Positions 19,063-29,923 of a stretch of DNA of 64,000 bases are shown one piece after another. Origin of the DNA: Candidatus Thioglobus sp. NP1 (GTDB taxonomy: Bacteria; Pseudomonadota; Gammaproteobacteria; PS1; Pseudothioglobaceae). The position numbers and the translations under genes are program-made. Where the stretch lies: contig NZ_CP023860.1 of the NCBI RefSeq assembly GCF_003326015.1, positions 1 through 64,000 of the forward strand, given 5' to 3'. Under the pieces are notes generated by a model. The model was not told the origin of the DNA and did not search any database. It worked only from the letters and a program-made list of their open reading frames with translations. The number at the start of each line of letters is the position of its first letter. Positions within the stretch are counted from its first letter, which is position 1.

Positions 19063-19066
19063 TATT

Positions 19067-19606
19067 TCATCCTTTAAATGGGAAATTAAACATCGCCAAT
19101 AGTTTCTTAGCATCTTCGTCATTTTGCGCATTTGTAGTTATTGCAATATCCATACCACGCATCTTTGTAACCTTATCAAAATCAATCTCTGGAAATACTA
19201 TTTGCTCAGTAATACCCATATTGAAATTTCCACGACCATCAAATGAATTAGTATTGAGTCCTCGAAAATCTCTGATTCGAGGAATTGCAACATTTACTAA
19301 GCGATCTAAAAATTCGTACATTCTTTCTTTTCTCAAAGTTACCTTACATCCAATTGCATTTCCTTCTCTAAGTTTAAAACTAGCAACTGATTTTCTTGCT
19401 AAACATGTCACAGGTTTTTGTGATGAAATTAAACCCAGCTCTTCTAATGCACTTTCTAATACTTTCTTATCGCCTAATGCACTTCCTAGCCCCATATTAA
19501 TAGTAATTTTCTCTATCTTAGGGACTGACATAGTATTAGCTACTCCCAACTCTTCCTTCAATTTAGGAATCATTTCATTTTTATATTGTTCGTTTAATCT
19601 AGACAC
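19067..19606 (-). CDS. rplE: 50S ribosomal protein uL5
   Basis: L5 carries 5S rRNA into the large subunit and contacts P-site tRNA. The 179 residues include [20 protein letters not shown] and the C-terminal [20 protein letters not shown], both characteristic. It lies 25 bases after rplX and 4 bases before rpsN. Confidence 0.98.
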   Translation of the reverse strand: MSRLNEQYKNEMIPKLKEELGVANTMSVPKIEKITINMGLGSALGDKKVLESALEELGLISSQKPVTCLARKSVASFKLREGNAIGCKVTLRKERMYEFLDRLVNVAIPRIRDFRGLNTNSFDGRGNFNMGITEQIVFPEIDFDKVTKMRGMDIAITTNAQNDEDAKKLLAMFNFPFKG

Positions 19607-19631
19607 TTAACACCTTTTTTTGTTTGTTGAT

Positions 19632-19946
19632 TTAAATAACAGCTTCGCCACTCGATTTAAAAAATCTTTCTTTATTACCTTTATCATTTACTCTAATACC
19701 TATACGATCTGCCTTTTTAGTTGCTGGATTATAGATAGCAACATTTGAAGTATTTAATGGCATCTCTTTTTCTTCAATACCACCTTGAATACCTTCTTGG
19801 GGATTAGCACGAACGTGTTTTTTTGCCAAATTAAAACCTTCAACTATAAGCTTTGATCCTAATACCTTTGTAACCGTTCCAATTGAACCTTTATCTTTTC
19901 CTGCAATTACTATCACTTCATCATTTTGTTTAATTTTCATCATCAT
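19632..19946 (-). CDS. rplX: 50S ribosomal protein uL24
   Basis: L24 is an assembly initiator that binds the 5' end of 23S rRNA. The 104 residues contain the KOW motif ([20 protein letters not shown]). Three successive ATG codons open the frame (19946, 19943, 19940); the first overlaps the rplN stop as ATGA. The second is best spaced from the GAGG upstream, so the true N-terminus may be one or two residues shorter. Confidence 0.97.
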   Translation of the reverse strand: MMMKIKQNDEVIVIAGKDKGSIGTVTKVLGSKLIVEGFNLAKKHVRANPQEGIQGGIEEKEMPLNTSNVAIYNPATKKADRIGIRVNDKGNKERFFKSSGEAVI

Positions 19947-20311
19947 AGTACCTCTGGTGCAAGTGAAACAATTTTCATAAATTGCGCACTTCTTAATTCA
20001 CGTGTTACAGGTCCAAATATTCGAGTTCCAATTGGTTCAAGCTTAGGATTTAGAAGGACAACTGCATTATTATCAAACCGAATACGGGAACCATCCTGAC
20101 GACGAACGCCTTGGGCAGTTCTTACAACTACAGCATCATATACATCACCTTTTTTGACCTTACCACGAGGTGAAGCTTCTTTAATACTCACCTTTATAAC
20201 ATCACCAATATTAGCATAGCGACGTTTTGAGCCGCCCAATACTTTAATACACATTGCTTTAACTCCACCACTATTATCAGCAATCTGAACTCTTGTCTGC
20301 ATTTGTATCAT
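19943..20311 (-). CDS. rplN: 50S ribosomal protein uL14
   Basis: L14 takes part in intersubunit bridges on the large subunit. The 122 residues begin [20 protein letters not shown] and end [16 protein letters not shown], both diagnostic. It follows rpsQ by 30 bases and overlaps rplX by 4 bases. In E. coli rplN opens the spc operon; no promoter is apparent in the 30-base gap here. Confidence 0.98.
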   Translation of the reverse strand: MIQMQTRVQIADNSGGVKAMCIKVLGGSKRRYANIGDVIKVSIKEASPRGKVKKGDVYDAVVVRTAQGVRRQDGSRIRFDNNAVVLLNPKLEPIGTRIFGPVTRELRSAQFMKIVSLAPEVL

Positions 20312-20341
20312 GTTATTCTCTTCTCTCTAAAATGCGATTAT

Positions 20342-20611
20342 TTAATCTATATCTACTGACTTTTCAATAACTTCTATCAAAGCCCAGTTTTTTGTTTTTG
20401 AAAAAGGCTTTGATTCAGCAACTCTTACAACATCGCCTAGCCCACATTCATTATTTTCATCATGCGCATGAACCTTTGAACTTCGCTTTATATATTTTTT
20501 GTAAATTGGATGACGCACTTTGCGTTCAACCAAAACAGCTATTGTTTTATCTCTACTATTACTAACTACTTTTCCAGTAAGTTCTCTTTCTACTGCTTTA
20601 GTTTCATTCAT
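20342..20611 (-). CDS. rpsQ: 30S ribosomal protein uS17
   Basis: S17 is an early-binding protein of the 16S 5' domain with an OB fold. The 89 residues include the conserved [20 protein letters not shown] and [20 protein letters not shown]. It overlaps rpmC by 4 bases (ATGA). Confidence 0.98.
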   Translation of the reverse strand: MNETKAVERELTGKVVSNSRDKTIAVLVERKVRHPIYKKYIKRSSKVHAHDENNECGLGDVVRVAESKPFSKTKNWALIEVIEKSVDID

Positions 20612-20796
20612 GACTGCTTCTCTTTAATAATTGTTTTAATTTGAGCAATAGATTTTTTTGTTTTTTTAAGCTTTGATAAATCACTTAACTGTGAAGTACT
20701 TTTTTGCATACGCAGCTCAAAATGTTCCTTAAGCAATGTTATTAGCTCTTCATTTAACTTAATCTCATCTTGCTCTCTTAATTCTTTGACATCCAT
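20608..20796 (-). CDS. rpmC: 50S ribosomal protein uL29
   Basis: The 62-residue helical protein L29 sits at the tunnel exit and forms part of the docking site for trigger factor and [22 protein letters not shown] is the conserved start, and the C-terminus [12 protein letters not shown] is typical. It overlaps rplP by one base and rpsQ by four. Confidence 0.97.
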   Translation of the reverse strand: MDVKELREQDEIKLNEELITLLKEHFELRMQKSTSQLSDLSKLKKTKKSIAQIKTIIKEKQS

Positions 20797-21206
20797 TACA
20801 TTATTGTCCGTTTAATTATTGCAGTTTTAACAGGGAGTTTAGCTGCAGCAAGTTCAAAAGCTTCTCTGGCAACTACTTCATCAACACCTTGCATTTCAAA
20901 TAACATTTGGCCAGGCTTAACCTGAGCAACCCAATACTCAACACTTCCCTTACCTTTACCCATTCGAACCTCTAAAGGCTTTTTAGTTATAGGTTTATCA
21001 GGGAAAACACGTATCCAAATTTTTCCTTGGCGCTTGACATGTCTTGTCATTGCTCGACGTGCAGCCTCAATTTGCCGTGCAGTCATGCGACATCTGCCTG
21101 TTGCTTGTAGTCCAATATCACCAAAGCTAACATTGTGACCATTAGCCAAACCACGATTACGGCTTTTCATGACTTTTCTAAATTTTGTACGTTTCGGTTG
21201 TAACAT
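20796..21206 (-). CDS. rplP: 50S ribosomal protein uL16
   Basis: L16 lines the A-site tRNA corridor of the large subunit. The 136 residues start [20 protein letters not shown] and carry the signature [11 protein letters not shown]-like segment [20 protein letters not shown]. The arginine that is hydroxylated by YcfD in E. coli (Arg81) falls in this region. It follows rpsC by 14 bases. Confidence 0.98.
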   Translation of the reverse strand: MLQPKRTKFRKVMKSRNRGLANGHNVSFGDIGLQATGRCRMTARQIEAARRAMTRHVKRQGKIWIRVFPDKPITKKPLEVRMGKGKGSVEYWVAQVKPGQMLFEMQGVDEVVAREAFELAAAKLPVKTAIIKRTIM

Positions 21207-21220
21207 TTCTTAATTCCTTT

Positions 21221-21913
21221 TTATTTCTTAGCTACTTGTTTACCAGCACCACGTTTTGAAACCTCTTCAATAGTGCCTTTATTATGATCAAGAATTTCAC
21301 CCTTAAAAATCCAAACTTTAATACCAATAACTCCATACTGAGTATTAGCTCTGAAACTACTGTAGTCAACATCTGCTCTAAAAGTATGTAAAGGAACTCT
21401 ACCTTCACGGTACCATTCAGATCGTGCTATTTCAGCACCATTTAATCTTCCACTGACCATAATTTTAATACCCAGAGCACCAAGTCTACTTGCGTTACCT
21501 AAAACTCGCTTTACAGCTCGTCTATACATAACACGCTTTTCAAGTTGTTGTGCAATATTTTCAGCTACTAAACGTGCATCTAATTCAGGTTGTTTAACCT
21601 CTTCGATACTAATATGAACGGGAACTCCCATTTTTTTGGAAACTATATTTTTTAATCTTTCAATATCTGCACCTTTTTTTCCAATTACTATGCCAGGTCT
21701 AGCGGTATGGATAATAACTTTTGCAGTATTAGATAGTCTTTCAATACTTATTCGACTAACAGAAGCAGAAGTTAATTCTTTAAATAAAAAATCTCTTACT
21801 GAAATATCAGACAATAAATATTCTGAATAATGTTTACTGCTAGCATACCACTTGGAATCCCAATCCTTTACAATTCCTAATCTTATACCTACTGGATTTA
21901 CTTTTTGACCCAT
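21221..21913 (-). CDS. rpsC: 30S ribosomal protein uS3
   Basis: S3 forms the mRNA entry pore with S4 and S5 and has helicase activity. The 230 residues contain a KH domain with GKKG ([20 protein letters not shown], residues about 70-89) and the C-terminal fold [20 protein letters not shown]. It lies 6 bases after rplV. Confidence 0.98.
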   Translation of the reverse strand: MGQKVNPVGIRLGIVKDWDSKWYASSKHYSEYLLSDISVRDFLFKELTSASVSRISIERLSNTAKVIIHTARPGIVIGKKGADIERLKNIVSKKMGVPVHISIEEVKQPELDARLVAENIAQQLEKRVMYRRAVKRVLGNASRLGALGIKIMVSGRLNGAEIARSEWYREGRVPLHTFRADVDYSSFRANTQYGVIGIKVWIFKGEILDHNKGTIEEVSKRGAGKQVAKK

Positions 21914-21919
21914 AATTAT

Positions 21920-22252
21920 TTACTCGCTTACGCCAACACTAATGTGGCTAGTTCGTTTAAGAATACGATTTGCTCGTCCCTTCGCTCTTGGACGCATCCT
22001 CTTCATTGTAGAACCTTCATTAACGAAAATACTACTTACCTTTAATTCATCAACATCTAAACCATCATTTTGCTCAGCATTAGAAATTGCAGAACTTAAA
22101 ACTTTTTTAACTAGAACTGCAGCTTTTTTATTGCTAAAAGTCAAAATATTTAAAGCCTCCTCAACAGGCTTATTTCTAATCTGATCAGCAATTAATCTGA
22201 CTTTAAAAGCAGAAATTTTTGCATACTTATGAATTGCTTTAACTTCTTTCAT
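21920..22252 (-). CDS. rplV: 50S ribosomal protein uL22
   Basis: L22 lines the peptide exit tunnel with a long beta-hairpin ([20 protein letters not shown]), the region mutated in macrolide resistance. The 110 residues are of normal length. It is 15 bases after rpsS and 6 before rpsC. Confidence 0.98.
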   Translation of the reverse strand: MKEVKAIHKYAKISAFKVRLIADQIRNKPVEEALNILTFSNKKAAVLVKKVLSSAISNAEQNDGLDVDELKVSSIFVNEGSTMKRMRPRAKGRANRILKRTSHISVGVSE

Positions 22253-22267
22253 TATTTCACCTTATGC

Positions 22268-22537
22268 CTAAGAGTTACGATCACCAGAGTGACTCTTAAA
22301 TGTTCTTGTTACGGCAAATTCGCCTAATTTGTGACCAATCATATTTTCGTTAATAGATACTGGAACATGAACTCGGCCGTTATGGACTGCTATTGTAAGT
22401 CCAATCATTTCAGGGACAATTACTGAACGACGGGACCAAGTTTTAATTGGCTTTCTGTCATTACTATCTTGAGCCTTTAATACCTTTTGGATTAAGTGCT
22501 CATCTACAAACGGTCCTTTTCTAAGTGATCTAGCCAT
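22268..22537 (-). CDS. rpsS: 30S ribosomal protein uS19
   Basis: S19 of the small-subunit head pairs with S13. The 89 residues begin [19 protein letters not shown] and include [16 protein letters not shown] and [12 protein letters not shown]. It lies 9 bases after rplB. Confidence 0.98.
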   Translation of the reverse strand: MARSLRKGPFVDEHLIQKVLKAQDSNDRKPIKTWSRRSVIVPEMIGLTIAVHNGRVHVPVSINENMIGHKLGEFAVTRTFKSHSGDRNS

Positions 22538-22546
22538 AATTACCCT

Positions 22547-23371
22547 TTATTTTCTTCGACGTACGATAAGCTTATCTGTACGTTTATTAGTTCTAGTTTT
22601 ATATCCTTTGGTCGGGGTACCCCAAGGAGAAACAGGATGTCTTCCACCACTTGTCTTTCCTTCACCACCACCATGGGGATGATCAACTGGATTCATTACA
22701 ACTCCACGCACGGTTGGTCTAACTCCTCTCCATCGCGTAGCACCAGCTTTTCCTAATTTTCTTAAACTGTGCTCTGACTTTGAGACTTCACCAAGAGTGG
22801 CTCTGCATTCAGCCAATACCTTTCTAACTTCACCGGAACGAAGTCTAATAGTTACATAGTTCCCTTCTTTAGCAACTAATTGAACAGAAGTCCCTGCACT
22901 TCTGGCAAGCTGTGCTCCTTTCATTGGTTTTAACTCAACACAGTGAATAACACTACCAAGAGGGATATTACTTAAAGGTAAACAATTACCTTTTTGGATA
23001 GCAACTGAATTGCCTGAAATAATTTGATCACCAGCTTTAACGCCCTTTGGAGCAATAATGTATCTTCTCTCGCCATCTGCATATAATACTAAAGCTATAT
23101 TTGCGCTTCTGTTGGGATCATATTCAAGTCTTTCAATAGTAGCAGTAATATCATCCTTATTTCTCTTAAAATCAATAATACGATATCTCTGCTTATGACC
23201 ACCACCTCTATGCCTTACAGTTATTTTTCCACGATTATTACGACCATTAATTCTATTTTTACTCTCAGTTAAAGCTGCAAAGGGCTTACCTTTATGTAAG
23301 TCTTTTTCCACCACACTGACAACAAATCGTCTTCCTGGAGATGTTGGTTTTCTTTTTATAACTGTTGCCAT
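22547..23371 (-). CDS. rplB: 50S ribosomal protein uL2
   Basis: L2 is a primary 23S binder required for subunit joining and peptidyl transfer. The 274 residues end with the signature [20 protein letters not shown]; the histidine here (His229 in E. coli) is close to the catalytic centre. It follows rplW by 10 bases. Confidence 0.98.
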   Translation of the reverse strand: MATVIKRKPTSPGRRFVVSVVEKDLHKGKPFAALTESKNRINGRNNRGKITVRHRGGGHKQRYRIIDFKRNKDDITATIERLEYDPNRSANIALVLYADGERRYIIAPKGVKAGDQIISGNSVAIQKGNCLPLSNIPLGSVIHCVELKPMKGAQLARSAGTSVQLVAKEGNYVTIRLRSGEVRKVLAECRATLGEVSKSEHSLRKLGKAGATRWRGVRPTVRGVVMNPVDHPHGGGEGKTSGGRHPVSPWGTPTKGYKTRTNKRTDKLIVRRRK

Positions 23372-23381
23372 AATAAATTCT

Positions 23382-23672
23382 CTATGAAGAGGTCGCGTCG
23401 ATCATCTGACCTTCAGATACTCTAACGACTGCTCTTTTCCAATTAACACGTTGTCCAACCCTTCCTTTGTAAATTTTCTTCTTACCTTTTACATTGGAGG
23501 TAGTAACTGATTCAACAGTAACACCAAATAGTGATTCTACTGCTGCTCCAATCTCTCTTTTATTACTATCTGTTCTAACTTTAAAAACATATTGATTATT
23601 TGCAGAAGCAAGAGTTGTCTTTTCAGTAACGATAGGTCCAAGAAGAACACTTAATACTTTTTCTTGATTCAT
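23382..23672 (-). CDS. rplW: 50S ribosomal protein uL23
   Basis: L23 stands at the tunnel exit and docks trigger factor and SRP. The 96 residues contain [11 protein letters not shown] and a C-terminal [20 protein letters not shown]. Its ATG overlaps the rplD stop by 4 bases (ATGA), so the two are translationally coupled. Confidence 0.97.
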   Translation of the reverse strand: MNQEKVLSVLLGPIVTEKTTLASANNQYVFKVRTDSNKREIGAAVESLFGVTVESVTTSNVKGKKKIYKGRVGQRVNWKRAVVRVSEGQMIDATSS

Positions 23673-24286
23673 AACATTGCCTCTACTTTCTTAAGTGCAG
23701 CTTTAGTTAAAACTACATTTTCATAACCAATCAAACTTACAGGATCAATACTCTGAGTATCACACACACCAACATGGTATAAATTACGAGATGAAAGATA
23801 TAAGTTTTCATCTAATTCATCTGTCATCAAAAGTGCATCTTTAAGATCCAAAGATTTCATTAACGAAGTGATATTTTTTGTTTTTGGCTCTGCAACCTCA
23901 AAATCAGATACTACTTTTAAGCGATCTTTACGCAGAAGTTCAGAAAAAATTACACTTATTGCACCTTTGTACATTTTTTTATTAACTTTTTGTGAAAAAC
24001 TTTTAGGCTGAGCAGCAAATGTAACACCACCACTTCTCCAAATAGGACCACGTGATGTTCCTGCTCGAGCTCTACCAGTACCTTTTTGCTTCCATGGTTT
24101 TTTTCCACCACCACTTACTGCAGCACGATTTTTTTGGGCTTTTGAGCCACTTCTACCACCTGCCATATAGGCAGTTGTAATTTGATGAACCAACGACTCG
24201 TTATAAGTTCGGTCAAAAATATCATCCGAAACTTCTTGAGAAGTAGATTTATTTGTTTTTAAATTTAATACTTTTACTTTCATCAT
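23669..24286 (-). CDS. rplD: 50S ribosomal protein uL4
   Basis: L4 lines the exit tunnel and in E. coli represses the S10 operon. The 205 residues include the loop [20 protein letters not shown] and [19 protein letters not shown] that reaches into the tunnel. Two ATG codons (24286 and 24283) open the frame. The space before rpsJ is too short for the long S10 leader used by E. coli L4, so that control may be absent. Confidence 0.97.
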   Translation of the reverse strand: MMKVKVLNLKTNKSTSQEVSDDIFDRTYNESLVHQITTAYMAGGRSGSKAQKNRAAVSGGGKKPWKQKGTGRARAGTSRGPIWRSGGVTFAAQPKSFSQKVNKKMYKGAISVIFSELLRKDRLKVVSDFEVAEPKTKNITSLMKSLDLKDALLMTDELDENLYLSSRNLYHVGVCDTQSIDPVSLIGYENVVLTKAALKKVEAML

Positions 24287-24309
24287 AAAACCTTTATATA
24301 AACCTTTCT

Positions 24310-25233
24310 TTAAGCCTTAGTTTCGTCATCTTTAGTATTTTCAACTTCTGCTTCAACTACTGGAGTTTCAATTGCTTCTGCTTCAACTACTGGAGTTTCA
24401 ACCGCTTCTGCTTCAACTGCTGGAGTTTCAACCGCTTCTGCTTCAACTACTGGAGTTTCAACCGCTTCTGCTTCAACTACTGGAGTTTCAACCGCTTCTG
24501 CTTCAACTACTGGAGTTTCAACCTCTTCTGCTTCAACTACTGGAGTTTCAGATAACTGTTTAGTAATTTTTGTATTTACAGTATTTTTTTTATCTGATAA
24601 GAAAACTCTTACAAAACCATTCTTAGAACCTGGTATTGCTCCTTTAACTAATAATAAATTACGCTCACTATCAACGCGAAGAATTTCAAGACACTCTTCA
24701 GTGACTTGGCTATTCCCCATCTGACCAGCCATTTTCTTACCTTTAAATACTCGCCCTGGATCTTGACACTGACCAGTTGATCCAATAGCACGGTGAGATA
24801 TTGAATTACCATGAGTTGCATCTTGCATACTAAAATTATGACGCTTTACGCCTCCCTGAAATCCTTTACCTTTTGACTGTCCAGTGACATTAACAAAATG
24901 TCCAGCGCCAAAAAATGAAATATCAAGTTTAGGTATTTCAGATGAATTTAAATCATCAGTTCTCATTTCCCATAGACCAAGGCCTATTTCTTGAGAGGCC
25001 TTTGCATAATGTCCTTTTAAAGAACTACTTACTCTTCCAATTTTAGCCTCACCTTTCTTATTTATTTTTTTACCAGTAGTAACTTGGACTGCGTTGTAAC
25101 CATCTGTTTCAATAGATTTAGTTTGAACTATACGGTTAGGTTCTATTTTAATTACACTAACAGAAGATGCCGAACCATCATCCGATAGAAGTCGGGTCAT
25201 TCCAATTTTTTGTCCTACTAGTGAAATTGCCAT
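24310..25233 (-). CDS. rplC: 50S ribosomal protein uL3 with acidic repeat tail
   Basis: Residues 1 to about 214 are a full L3 ([20 protein letters not shown] at the start; the central [19 protein letters not shown]; the loop with [20 protein letters not shown] near the peptidyl-transferase centre). L3 usually ends near residue 210. Here about 93 more residues follow, including seven units of [10 protein letters not shown] (residues 229-298), strongly acidic with no basic residue in the units. The frame is uninterrupted and ends in KDDETKA. The gene is 21 bases after rpsJ and 23 before rplD. The Gln methylated by PrmB (Gln150 in E. coli) lies in the conserved region. Confidence 0.97.
   Translation of the reverse strand: MAISLVGQKIGMTRLLSDDGSASSVSVIKIEPNRIVQTKSIETDGYNAVQVTTGKKINKKGEAKIGRVSSSLKGHYAKASQEIGLGLWEMRTDDLNSSEIPKLDISFFGAGHFVNVTGQSKGKGFQGGVKRHNFSMQDATHGNSISHRAIGSTGQCQDPGRVFKGKKMAGQMGNSQVTEECLEILRVDSERNLLLVKGAIPGSKNGFVRVFLSDKKNTVNTKITKQLSETPVVEAEEVETPVVEAEAVETPVVEAEAVETPVVEAEAVETPAVEAEAVETPVVEAEAIETPVVEAEVENTKDDETKA
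24340..24549 (-). repeat. 30-bp tandem repeat encoding [10 protein letters not shown] units in L3
   Basis: Seven adjacent 30-base units, almost identical, encode residues 229-298 of L3. Differences are single bases (EEV, PAVE and EAI variants). There are no spacers, so this is a coding minisatellite and not a CRISPR array. Confidence 0.96.
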
Positions 25234-25254
25234 TTTATTAATCCTATTATTCTA

Positions 25255-25566
25255 TTAGTTAAGTTGGATTTTTACATCTACACCTGCAGCTAGATCTAAT
25301 TTCATTAGAGCATCTACAGTTTTATCAGTCGGACTAATTACATCCATTAACCTAACATAAGTTTTTAATTCAAATTGATCTCGAGCATCTTTATTAACAT
25401 GTGGAGAAGTCAAAACTGTAAAACGCTCCTTCTTGGTAGGCAAAGGAATTGGACCCCTTACACTTGCACCAGTCCGTTTAGCTGTCTCTACAATCTCTAC
25501 GGCAGATTTGTCGATTAATCGATGATCAAATGCTTTTAATTTAATTCTAATATTTTGATTGCTCAT
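25255..25566 (-). CDS. rpsJ: 30S ribosomal protein uS10
   Basis: S10 belongs to the small-subunit head and, with NusB, to transcription antitermination complexes. The 103 residues contain [20 protein letters not shown] and [20 protein letters not shown]. It is the first gene of the S10 segment and follows a terminator-like hairpin after tuf. Confidence 0.98.
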   Translation of the reverse strand: MSNQNIRIKLKAFDHRLIDKSAVEIVETAKRTGASVRGPIPLPTKKERFTVLTSPHVNKDARDQFELKTYVRLMDVISPTDKTVDALMKLDLAAGVDVKIQLN

Positions 25567-25597
25567 TTGCTTATTTACCTTATCAAACTTCTAAAAC

Positions 25598-25633
25598 GAA
25601 AAAACCGTCGATTATACAATAATTCGACGGTTT
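25598..25633 (-). terminator. Intrinsic terminator between tuf and rpsJ
   Basis: On the minus strand a perfect 10-bp stem (AAACCGTCGA paired with TCGACGGTTT) with a 12-base loop runs into TTTTTT. It lies 12 bases after the tuf stop. The loop strand contains TATAAT (plus coordinates 25611-25616), which could double as the -10 of an S10 promoter, although no good -35 precedes it. Confidence 0.75.
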
Positions 25634-25645
25634 CTAATTAACTAA

Positions 25646-26836
25646 TCAACTCGTAATTTTTGAGACGACGCCGGCACCTACCGTTCGGCCACCTTCTCTA
25701 ATTGCAAATCTTAATCCTTCTTCCATTGCAATTGGAGCCAGTAACTCGACTACCATCTTAACATTATCACCTGGCATAACCATTTCAGTACCTGATGGCA
25801 ACTCTACAGCACCAGTTACATCCGTTGTTCTAAAGTAGAACTGTGGACGATAATTGTTAAAGAATGGCGTATGACGTCCACCTTCTTCCTTACTTAATAT
25901 ATATACTTCAGCTTCAAACTTAGTATGTGGGTTGATCGTGCCTTTCTTAGCTAATACTTGACCACGCTCAACTTCTTCACGCTTAGTACCACGAAGCAAA
26001 ACACCAACGTTATCACCTGCTTCACCTGAATCAAGTAACTTTCTGAACATTTCAACACCAGTACAAGTAGTCAACTGCGTATCTTTAATACCAACGATCT
26101 CAATTTCATCACCAACATTAACAACACCACGTTCAATACGACCTGTTACAACAGTTCCACGACCTGAGATTGAGAACACGTCCTCAATTGGCATTAGGAA
26201 GGTTTTATCAGTATCACGCTCTGGCGTTGGGATGTATGTATCTAGTGCTTCAACTAGTTTAACAATAGATGGCACACCGATATCAGATGTATCGCCCTCT
26301 AGTGCTTTCAAAGCTGAACCAAAAATCACCGGTGTGTCATCACCTGGGAACTCATATTCAGTCAAAAGTTCACGGATTTCCATTTCAACAAGCTCTACTA
26401 GTTCTTCATCATCAACCATATCAGCTTTATTCATATAAACAACGATGTAAGGAACACCAACTTGACGAGACAATAGAATGTGCTCACGCGTTTGAGCCAT
26501 TGGTCCATCAGTTGCAGCAATTACAATAATAGCGCCGTCCATTTGTGCGGCACCGGTAATCATATTCTTAACATAGTCAGCGTGTCCTGGGCAGTCAACA
26601 TGAGCGTAGTGACGAGCATTTGACTCATATTCTACGTGCGCTGTTGAAATGGTAATACCACGCTCTCTTTCTTCAGGCGCGTTATCAATATCGGCATAAT
26701 CCTTGAACTCACCGCCTTGAGCTTCAGCCATAACCTTAGTAAGGGCTGCTGTTAAAGTAGTTTTTCCATGGTCAACGTGACCAATTGTTCCCACATTCAC
26801 GTGTGGTTTGGTTCTTTCAAATTTTTCTTTTGCCAT
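25646..26836 (-). CDS. tuf: Elongation factor Tu
   Basis: GTPase of 396 residues that delivers aminoacyl-tRNA to the A site. G1 motif [14 protein letters not shown] (residues 18-31), G3 [13 protein letters not shown]4 NKADM, then the two beta-barrel domains to the C-terminal [12 protein letters not shown]. It is 13 bases after fusA and is the last gene before the terminator. Only one tuf copy is within this window. Confidence 0.99.
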   Translation of the reverse strand: MAKEKFERTKPHVNVGTIGHVDHGKTTLTAALTKVMAEAQGGEFKDYADIDNAPEERERGITISTAHVEYESNARHYAHVDCPGHADYVKNMITGAAQMDGAIIVIAATDGPMAQTREHILLSRQVGVPYIVVYMNKADMVDDEELVELVEMEIRELLTEYEFPGDDTPVIFGSALKALEGDTSDIGVPSIVKLVEALDTYIPTPERDTDKTFLMPIEDVFSISGRGTVVTGRIERGVVNVGDEIEIVGIKDTQLTTCTGVEMFRKLLDSGEAGDNVGVLLRGTKREEVERGQVLAKKGTINPHTKFEAEVYILSKEEGGRHTPFFNNYRPQFYFRTTDVTGAVELPSGTEMVMPGDNVKMVVELLAPIAMEEGLRFAIREGGRTVGAGVVSKITS

Positions 26837-26849
26837 TTCTAATCCCCTA

Positions 26850-28952
26850 TTAAGTATTTAATTTTTCAATAACGTCATCTGCTACATTTCTTGGAGCAGC
26901 TGTATATTTAGCAAATTCCATAGAATAGTTAGCACGGCCTTGAGACATTGATCTTAGATCAGTTGCATAGCCAAACATTTCTGCTAAAGGAACTGCTGCT
27001 TTAATTTGCTTACCAGCTGGCGTGTCATCCATAGCACTTACAATGCCTCTTCTACGATTTAAATCGCCCATCACATCACCCATATAATCCTCAGGCGTTG
27101 ACACTTCAACATTCATCATTGGTTCAAGTAGTTGAGGATTAGCAAGCTTCACACCTTCTCTAATACACATAGAAGCTGCAATTTTAAAAGCCATCTCATT
27201 TGAGTCTACATCATGGTATGAACCATCATAAACTGTAACCTTAACGTCAACTAGAGGAAAGCCCGCAATAACACCATTTTGCATTTGCTCTTGTACGCCT
27301 TTATTTACAGCAGGAACGTATTCTTTAGGAATAACACCACCCTTAATTTCATCAACAAACTCATAGCCAGCACCAGGTTTTTGAGGTTCAATACGAAGAT
27401 ATACATGCCCATACTGACCACGACCACCAGATTGTTTAGCAAATTTATGTTCATGCTCAACTAACGTTGTAATTGTTTCACGATATGCAACTTGAGGAGC
27501 ACCAACATTACAACCTACATCAAATTCACGCATCATTCTGTCAACAATGATATCTAAGTGCAGTTCACCCATACCAGCGATAATAGTTTGTCCGGATTCT
27601 TCATCAGTAGAGACCCTAAAAGATGGATCTTCATTTGCTAACTTACCTAAAGCAATACCCATTTTTTCCTGATCAACTTTAGTTTTAGGTTCAACTGCAA
27701 CTGCAATAACTGGCTCAGGAAATTCCATTCTTTCTAAGACAATCTTATCTTTCATATCACACAAAGTATCACCAGTTGTGACATCTTTTAAGCCAATCGC
27801 TGCAGCAATATCACCAGCTCTAACCTCTTTAATTTCTTCACGATCATTAGAATGCATTTGCACAATTCTACCAATACGCTCTTTCTTGTCTTTGGATGAG
27901 TTATAAACAAAATCGCCTGATTTCAATACGCCAGAATAAACTCTAAAGAATGTCAAGTTTCCGACAAAAGGATCAGTAGCAATTTTAAAAGCTAAAGCAG
28001 CAAATGGTTCATCATCAGATGGTGGTCTTGGAGCTACAGTTTCAGCAGCATCATCTAAGATACCACTAATAGGTTCAACATCCTCAGGAGATGGCATATA
28101 CATTATCATTGCATCTAATACAGCCTGAACACCCTTATTTTTAAAAGCTGTTCCACAAAACATTGGTATGATTTCATTTGCAATAGTTTGAAGACGGATA
28201 CCCTCTTTAATTTCATCATCACTAAGAGTTCCTTCTTCAAGATATTTTTCCATAAGCTCTTCATTTGCTTCTGCAGCAGACTCAATCATGAATTCACGTT
28301 TTTCTTCTGCAAGACTTTGTAAATCAGAGGGTATATCTCTGTCTTCATAAGTCGCGCCTTGATCGGCTTCATTCCAATAGATAGCCTTCATTCGAATTAA
28401 ATCAATAACTCCCTCAAAACCCTCTTCAGCACCGATGGCAATTTGCATAGGTACAGGATTAGCACCTAATCTTGATTTAATTTGACCAACTACACGTAAA
28501 AAATCTGCACCTGAACGATCCATCTTATTAACGAAACCAATCCTTGGAACATTATATTTATTGGCTTGTCTCCAAACTGTTTCAGATTGTGGCTCTACAC
28601 CACCAACTGCACAAAAAACGGCGCAAGCGCCGTCTAATACTTTTAATGATCTTTCAACCTCGATCGTAAAATCTACGTGTCCAGGAGTATCAATAATATT
28701 AATTCTATGATCATCAAATTGATTATCCATTCCCTTCCAGAAACAAGTGGTAGCTGCAGAAGTAATCGTAATTCCTCGCTCTTGTTCTTGCTCCATCCAA
28801 TCCATTGTTGCACTTCCATCATGGACTTCACCAATCTTATGAGTACGACCAGTATATAAAAGAATACGTTCAGTAGTTGTAGTCTTACCAGCATCAATAT
28901 GTGCCATGATTCCTACATTACGATAACGATTAATTGGGGTAGATCGAGCCAT
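26850..28952 (-). CDS. fusA: Elongation factor G
   Basis: Translocase GTPase of 700 residues. G1 is [15 protein letters not shown] (about 16-30), G3 is [14 protein letters not shown] and G4 is [10 protein letters not shown]. Domain IV ([15 protein letters not shown]) and the C-terminal [11 protein letters not shown]-type segment follow. It lies 15 bases after rpsG and 13 before tuf, the canonical str order. Confidence 0.99.
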   Translation of the reverse strand: MARSTPINRYRNVGIMAHIDAGKTTTTERILLYTGRTHKIGEVHDGSATMDWMEQEQERGITITSAATTCFWKGMDNQFDDHRINIIDTPGHVDFTIEVERSLKVLDGACAVFCAVGGVEPQSETVWRQANKYNVPRIGFVNKMDRSGADFLRVVGQIKSRLGANPVPMQIAIGAEEGFEGVIDLIRMKAIYWNEADQGATYEDRDIPSDLQSLAEEKREFMIESAAEANEELMEKYLEEGTLSDDEIKEGIRLQTIANEIIPMFCGTAFKNKGVQAVLDAMIMYMPSPEDVEPISGILDDAAETVAPRPPSDDEPFAALAFKIATDPFVGNLTFFRVYSGVLKSGDFVYNSSKDKKERIGRIVQMHSNDREEIKEVRAGDIAAAIGLKDVTTGDTLCDMKDKIVLERMEFPEPVIAVAVEPKTKVDQEKMGIALGKLANEDPSFRVSTDEESGQTIIAGMGELHLDIIVDRMMREFDVGCNVGAPQVAYRETITTLVEHEHKFAKQSGGRGQYGHVYLRIEPQKPGAGYEFVDEIKGGVIPKEYVPAVNKGVQEQMQNGVIAGFPLVDVKVTVYDGSYHDVDSNEMAFKIAASMCIREGVKLANPQLLEPMMNVEVSTPEDYMGDVMGDLNRRRGIVSAMDDTPAGKQIKAAVPLAEMFGYATDLRSMSQGRANYSMEFAKYTAAPRNVADDVIEKLNT

Positions 28953-28967
28953 ACTAAATTCCTTAAA

Positions 28968-29447
<480 letters not shown>

Positions 29448-29455
29448 TTAATAAA

Positions 29456-29830
29456 TTATTTTTTTGGTTTCTTTGTGCCATATTTTGATCGGCCTTGCAT
29501 TCTTCCATCTACACCTGTTGTATCAAGTGCTCCACGAACAGTATGGTAACGAACACCAGGAAGATCTTTTACTCGACCACCACGAATAAGGATTACTGAG
29601 TGTTCTTGCAAATTATGGCCTTCACCGCCAATGTATGTTGTAACTTCAGCAGAATTAGTCAATCGAACACGGGCAACCTTTCTTAAAGCAGAATTTGGTT
29701 TTTTAGGAGTAGTCGTATAAACACGAGTGCAAACACCTCTTTTTTGAGGACAACTCTCTAATGCTGGAACACCAGTTTTAACTATTTTTTTGCTTCTTGG
29801 CTTTCGCACCAATTGATTAATCGTTGACAT
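29456..29830 (-). CDS. rpsL: 30S ribosomal protein uS12
   Basis: S12 lies in the decoding centre. The 124 residues contain [16 protein letters not shown], whose lysine is the classical streptomycin-resistance position, and the loop with [15 protein letters not shown]. Both are wild type. It is the first gene of the superoperon, downstream of a consensus promoter. Confidence 0.98.
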   Translation of the reverse strand: MSTINQLVRKPRSKKIVKTGVPALESCPQKRGVCTRVYTTTPKKPNSALRKVARVRLTNSAEVTTYIGGEGHNLQEHSVILIRGGRVKDLPGVRYHTVRGALDTTGVDGRMQGRSKYGTKKPKK

Positions 29831-29893
29831 AAAGTCTTCACTCCAAAGTTTTTTTTAATTTTTACCCACATACCGGGGTTAACAAAGCCGGCA

Positions 29894-29923
29894 ATTATAC
29901 TTTGGTGGCAGCTCAGATGTCAA
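29894..29923 (-). promoter_or_regulatory. Main promoter of the ribosomal superoperon (before rpsL)
   Basis: TTGACA (29918-29923) and TATAAT (29894-29899) are both perfect consensus hexamers, 18 bases apart, on the minus strand. The start site should lie near 29887, giving a leader of about 55 bases. The -35 abuts the stop codon of the upstream phosphatase gene. Confidence 0.88.

Noticed and set aside
19063-19131. N-terminal extension of S14 from an upstream ATG
   Set aside because: It lies inside rplE and lacks similarity to S14; the ATG at 19062 has a good ribosome site and the family's normal N-terminus.
24340-24549. Seven regularly spaced 30-bp direct repeats, CRISPR-like at first sight
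   Set aside because: The units abut with no spacers, are in frame with rplC and encode [10 protein letters not shown]; no cas gene is near.
24372-24563. Open frame on the plus strand opposite the rplC repeat ([10 protein letters not shown] units)
   Set aside because: It is the mirror of the repeat in another frame; it stays open only because the 30-bp unit lacks stops. The same holds for plus-strand frames opposite the L30 (16656-16895) and L17 (11574-11771) repeats.
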